DNA of 64,000 nucleotides from NCBI RefSeq assembly GCF_010645065.1, contig NZ_JAADZW010000011.1, positions 89,409 to 153,408 of the forward strand, read 5' to 3'. Both the position numbers and the translations under genes were made by a program. Under the pieces are notes generated by a model, which was not told where the DNA came from, did no database searches, and saw only the letters and a program-made list of their open reading frames with translations. Shown piece after piece: positions 62,680 to 64,000 of this stretch (position 1 is its first letter; every line of letters starts with the position of its first letter). The stretch comes from Flavobacterium fluviatile. Its GTDB lineage: Bacteria; Bacteroidota; Bacteroidia; Flavobacteriales; Flavobacteriaceae.

Positions 62680-63125
62680 TCATGCTAATCGAAACCCTAA
62701 AATCACTTTTTAATCGTGATCTGAACAAATTAAAAGAAGAAATTGAAGCCTATCAAACTGAAAGCCAGCTTTGGGTAATCGATAAAAATATTTCTAATTC
62801 TGCCGGAAACCTTTGCCTTCATTTAATTGGAAATCTCAACACTTACATTGGAGCCGAACTCGGAAAAACAGGTTATATTCGGGATCGTCCATTGGAATTT
62901 TCGGCAAAGGATGTTCTCAGAGACCATTTAATCAGTAAAATCGATGAAACTATTGCAGTTGTAAATAAGACTCTTGATTCCTTAACGGAGACTGACTTAG
63001 AAACTGTTTATCCACAAAATGTTCTCGAAAAAGAAATGACCACCAGTTTTTTTCTCGTTCATCTTTCTACACATTTAGCTTATCATTTAGGGCAAATCAA
63101 TTATCATCGCCGATTAGTGGTTTAA
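62676..63125 (+). CDS. DinB-family (DUF1572-like) protein
   Basis: A 149-residue four-helix-bundle protein. NLCLHLIGNL (His50) and HLSTHLAYHLGQINYHRR supply the three histidines of the DinB-like metal site. Such proteins are putative metal-dependent thiol transferases or hydrolases; no substrate can be given. Its start overlaps the GyrI-like gene (ATGA), so the pair is translationally coupled. Confidence 0.82.
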   Translation: MIMLIETLKSLFNRDLNKLKEEIEAYQTESQLWVIDKNISNSAGNLCLHLIGNLNTYIGAELGKTGYIRDRPLEFSAKDVLRDHLISKIDETIAVVNKTLDSLTETDLETVYPQNVLEKEMTTSFFLVHLSTHLAYHLGQINYHRRLVV

Positions 63126-63188
63126 GATTCATTCAAAAAACTAATCCTTTCGTACATTTGCATTCACATTCAAAAATAATAATTCAGC

Positions 63189-63851
63189 ATGTCATCACAC
63201 CATATAGTTCGCGACGATCAGGAACCTGCATTAATTATTGCCAACGGAGCCGCCTGTAGTTCTGAATTATTAGGGCAACTCCTGGAATGGTCACCGCTTG
63301 TTGTTGTACTCGATTCGGCTATTGAACGTGTTGTTGATCTTGGAATTAAGGTTGATGTACTCTTGGGGGACTTCGACAGAGGATTTGATCCTGAAATTTA
63401 TAAAACCTCGCAATATCCAATTGAAATTATTCATACTCCGGATCAGGATAAAACTGATTTAGAAAAAGCCTTTGATTACCTTATTGATAGAAAAATTCCT
63501 GCCGTAAACGTGGTTTGGGCCACAGGTAAACGTGCCGATCATACCATTACCAATCTTACCAATATTGTTCGTTACCGCGATTTGCTTAAAATTGTTATTC
63601 TAGACGACCATTCCAAAATATTTTTGCTGCCACATAAATTCGAAAAATGGTACACTGAACAGACACCGATTTCCCTTATTCCAATTGGAATTGTAAATGG
63701 TATTTTTTCGAACAATCTAAAATATGAATTACAGGATGATACCCTCACAATGGGGTACAGAACCGGAAGCAGCAATTCAGTTAAAAAAGACGGTATTGTA
63801 ACCATTACACATCGTGAAGGCGATTTGCTTCTAATGGAATGTTTTGATTAG
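63189..63851 (+). CDS. Thiamine pyrophosphokinase
   Basis: A 220-residue enzyme that makes thiamine diphosphate from thiamine and ATP. The family motifs are GDFDRG (60-65), TPDQDKTDLEKAFDYL (about 78-93) and ATGKRADHTITNL (113-125), then the C-terminal beta-sandwich with GYRTGSSNS and VTITHREGDLLLM. A TACATTTG box at 63153-63160 is its likely promoter. It is the usual Bacteroidota form with a single catalytic site per chain. A dispersed repeat begins at the stop codon. Confidence 0.92.
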   Translation: MSSHHIVRDDQEPALIIANGAACSSELLGQLLEWSPLVVVLDSAIERVVDLGIKVDVLLGDFDRGFDPEIYKTSQYPIEIIHTPDQDKTDLEKAFDYLIDRKIPAVNVVWATGKRADHTITNLTNIVRYRDLLKIVILDDHSKIFLLPHKFEKWYTEQTPISLIPIGIVNGIFSNNLKYELQDDTLTMGYRTGSSNSVKKDGIVTITHREGDLLLMECFD

Positions 63852-63928
63852 GAGCTAATACCTGCTGTCCGCTGTATCTTTTTCTGTCTGGCAGAAGCCA
63901 GAAAAAGGATGCCGCTTCCATCAGGGCT
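63850..63928 (-). repeat. Dispersed repeat, copy 2 (inverted to 27600-27675)
   Basis: Read on the minus strand, AGCCCTGATGGaAGCGgCATCC and GATACAGCGgACAGCAGG...AGCTCCT agree with copy 1, but the central hairpin (CTTCTGCCAGACAG region) is different. Its end overlaps the stop codon of the thiamine pyrophosphokinase gene. It may double as that gene's terminator. The rest of the window to 64000 shows no gene. Confidence 0.7.
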
Positions 63929-64000
63929 CATATCTTTGACATAGATTAAAAATATGAAAATGTATCTTTGAAATACTAACAATTAATAAACAAAACGAAT

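Overview
The window is a stretch of a low-GC Bacteroidota chromosome, most likely Flavobacterium or a close relative. The reasons are: -7 promoter boxes of the form TAnnTTTG in front of many genes, weak or absent Shine-Dalgarno sites, gene families typical of the group (DUF4249 next to a TonB receptor, DUF4349, IntDOT-like integrases, RibB fused to a degraded RibA domain), and long fold-back repeats between genes. No rRNA or CRISPR array is present; there is one tRNA, Ser(UGA).

Layout. 1-5.77 kb is accessory DNA: a partial MauE/DoxX membrane protein with a decayed second copy of its 5' end, a structured-RNA candidate, an unusual 8-bp-periodic array, a MobC-like mobilization protein without a relaxase, two small DNA-binding proteins and a tyrosine recombinase facing tRNA-Ser. 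6.0-13.06 kb is a minus-strand run (tpx, dgkA-like, ftsK, lolA, lptF/G, ribB, thioesterase) with gaps of about 1-45 bp. 13.7-15.2 kb is a thioredoxin/peroxiredoxin group. 15.3-22.8 kb is a peptidoglycan-recycling neighbourhood: GH3 (NagZ-like), an AmpG-like permease, a GHL10 hydrolase and anmK, with a few small genes between.

22.9-27.2 kb is the most interesting part: two adjacent, visibly AT-rich reverse-transcriptase genes, both with an intact YVDD motif, followed directly by a compact noncoding RNA candidate. That RNA has a GNRA-type hairpin, a CACACACA tract and a terminator. I read this as a type 3 defence-associated reverse transcriptase (DRT3) anti-phage locus: Drt3a, Drt3b and ncRNA. 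It is followed by a 28-bp inverted repeat and lies between anmK and an ordinary small membrane protein gene.

27.3-46.2 kb holds a TonB siderophore receptor, a FAD/Fe-S oxidase, a Gfo/Idh/MocA enzyme, an amino-acid permease, a toxin-antitoxin pair with a frameshifted toxin, lpdA, a lipocalin, pabB, a dipeptide epimerase and sucC. 46.6-54.0 kb holds gltB-gltD and lysA. 54.3-63.9 kb holds a PAP2 protein, a frameshifted lipoprotein gene, an ArsR/AHSA1 pair, a TonB receptor/DUF4249 pair, GyrI-like and DinB-like proteins, and thiamine pyrophosphokinase.

Four single-base frameshifts in three genes (17.6, 37.7, 56.9 and 57.4 kb) could be real decay or consensus errors. Family assignments rest on motifs read by eye; no database search was possible.
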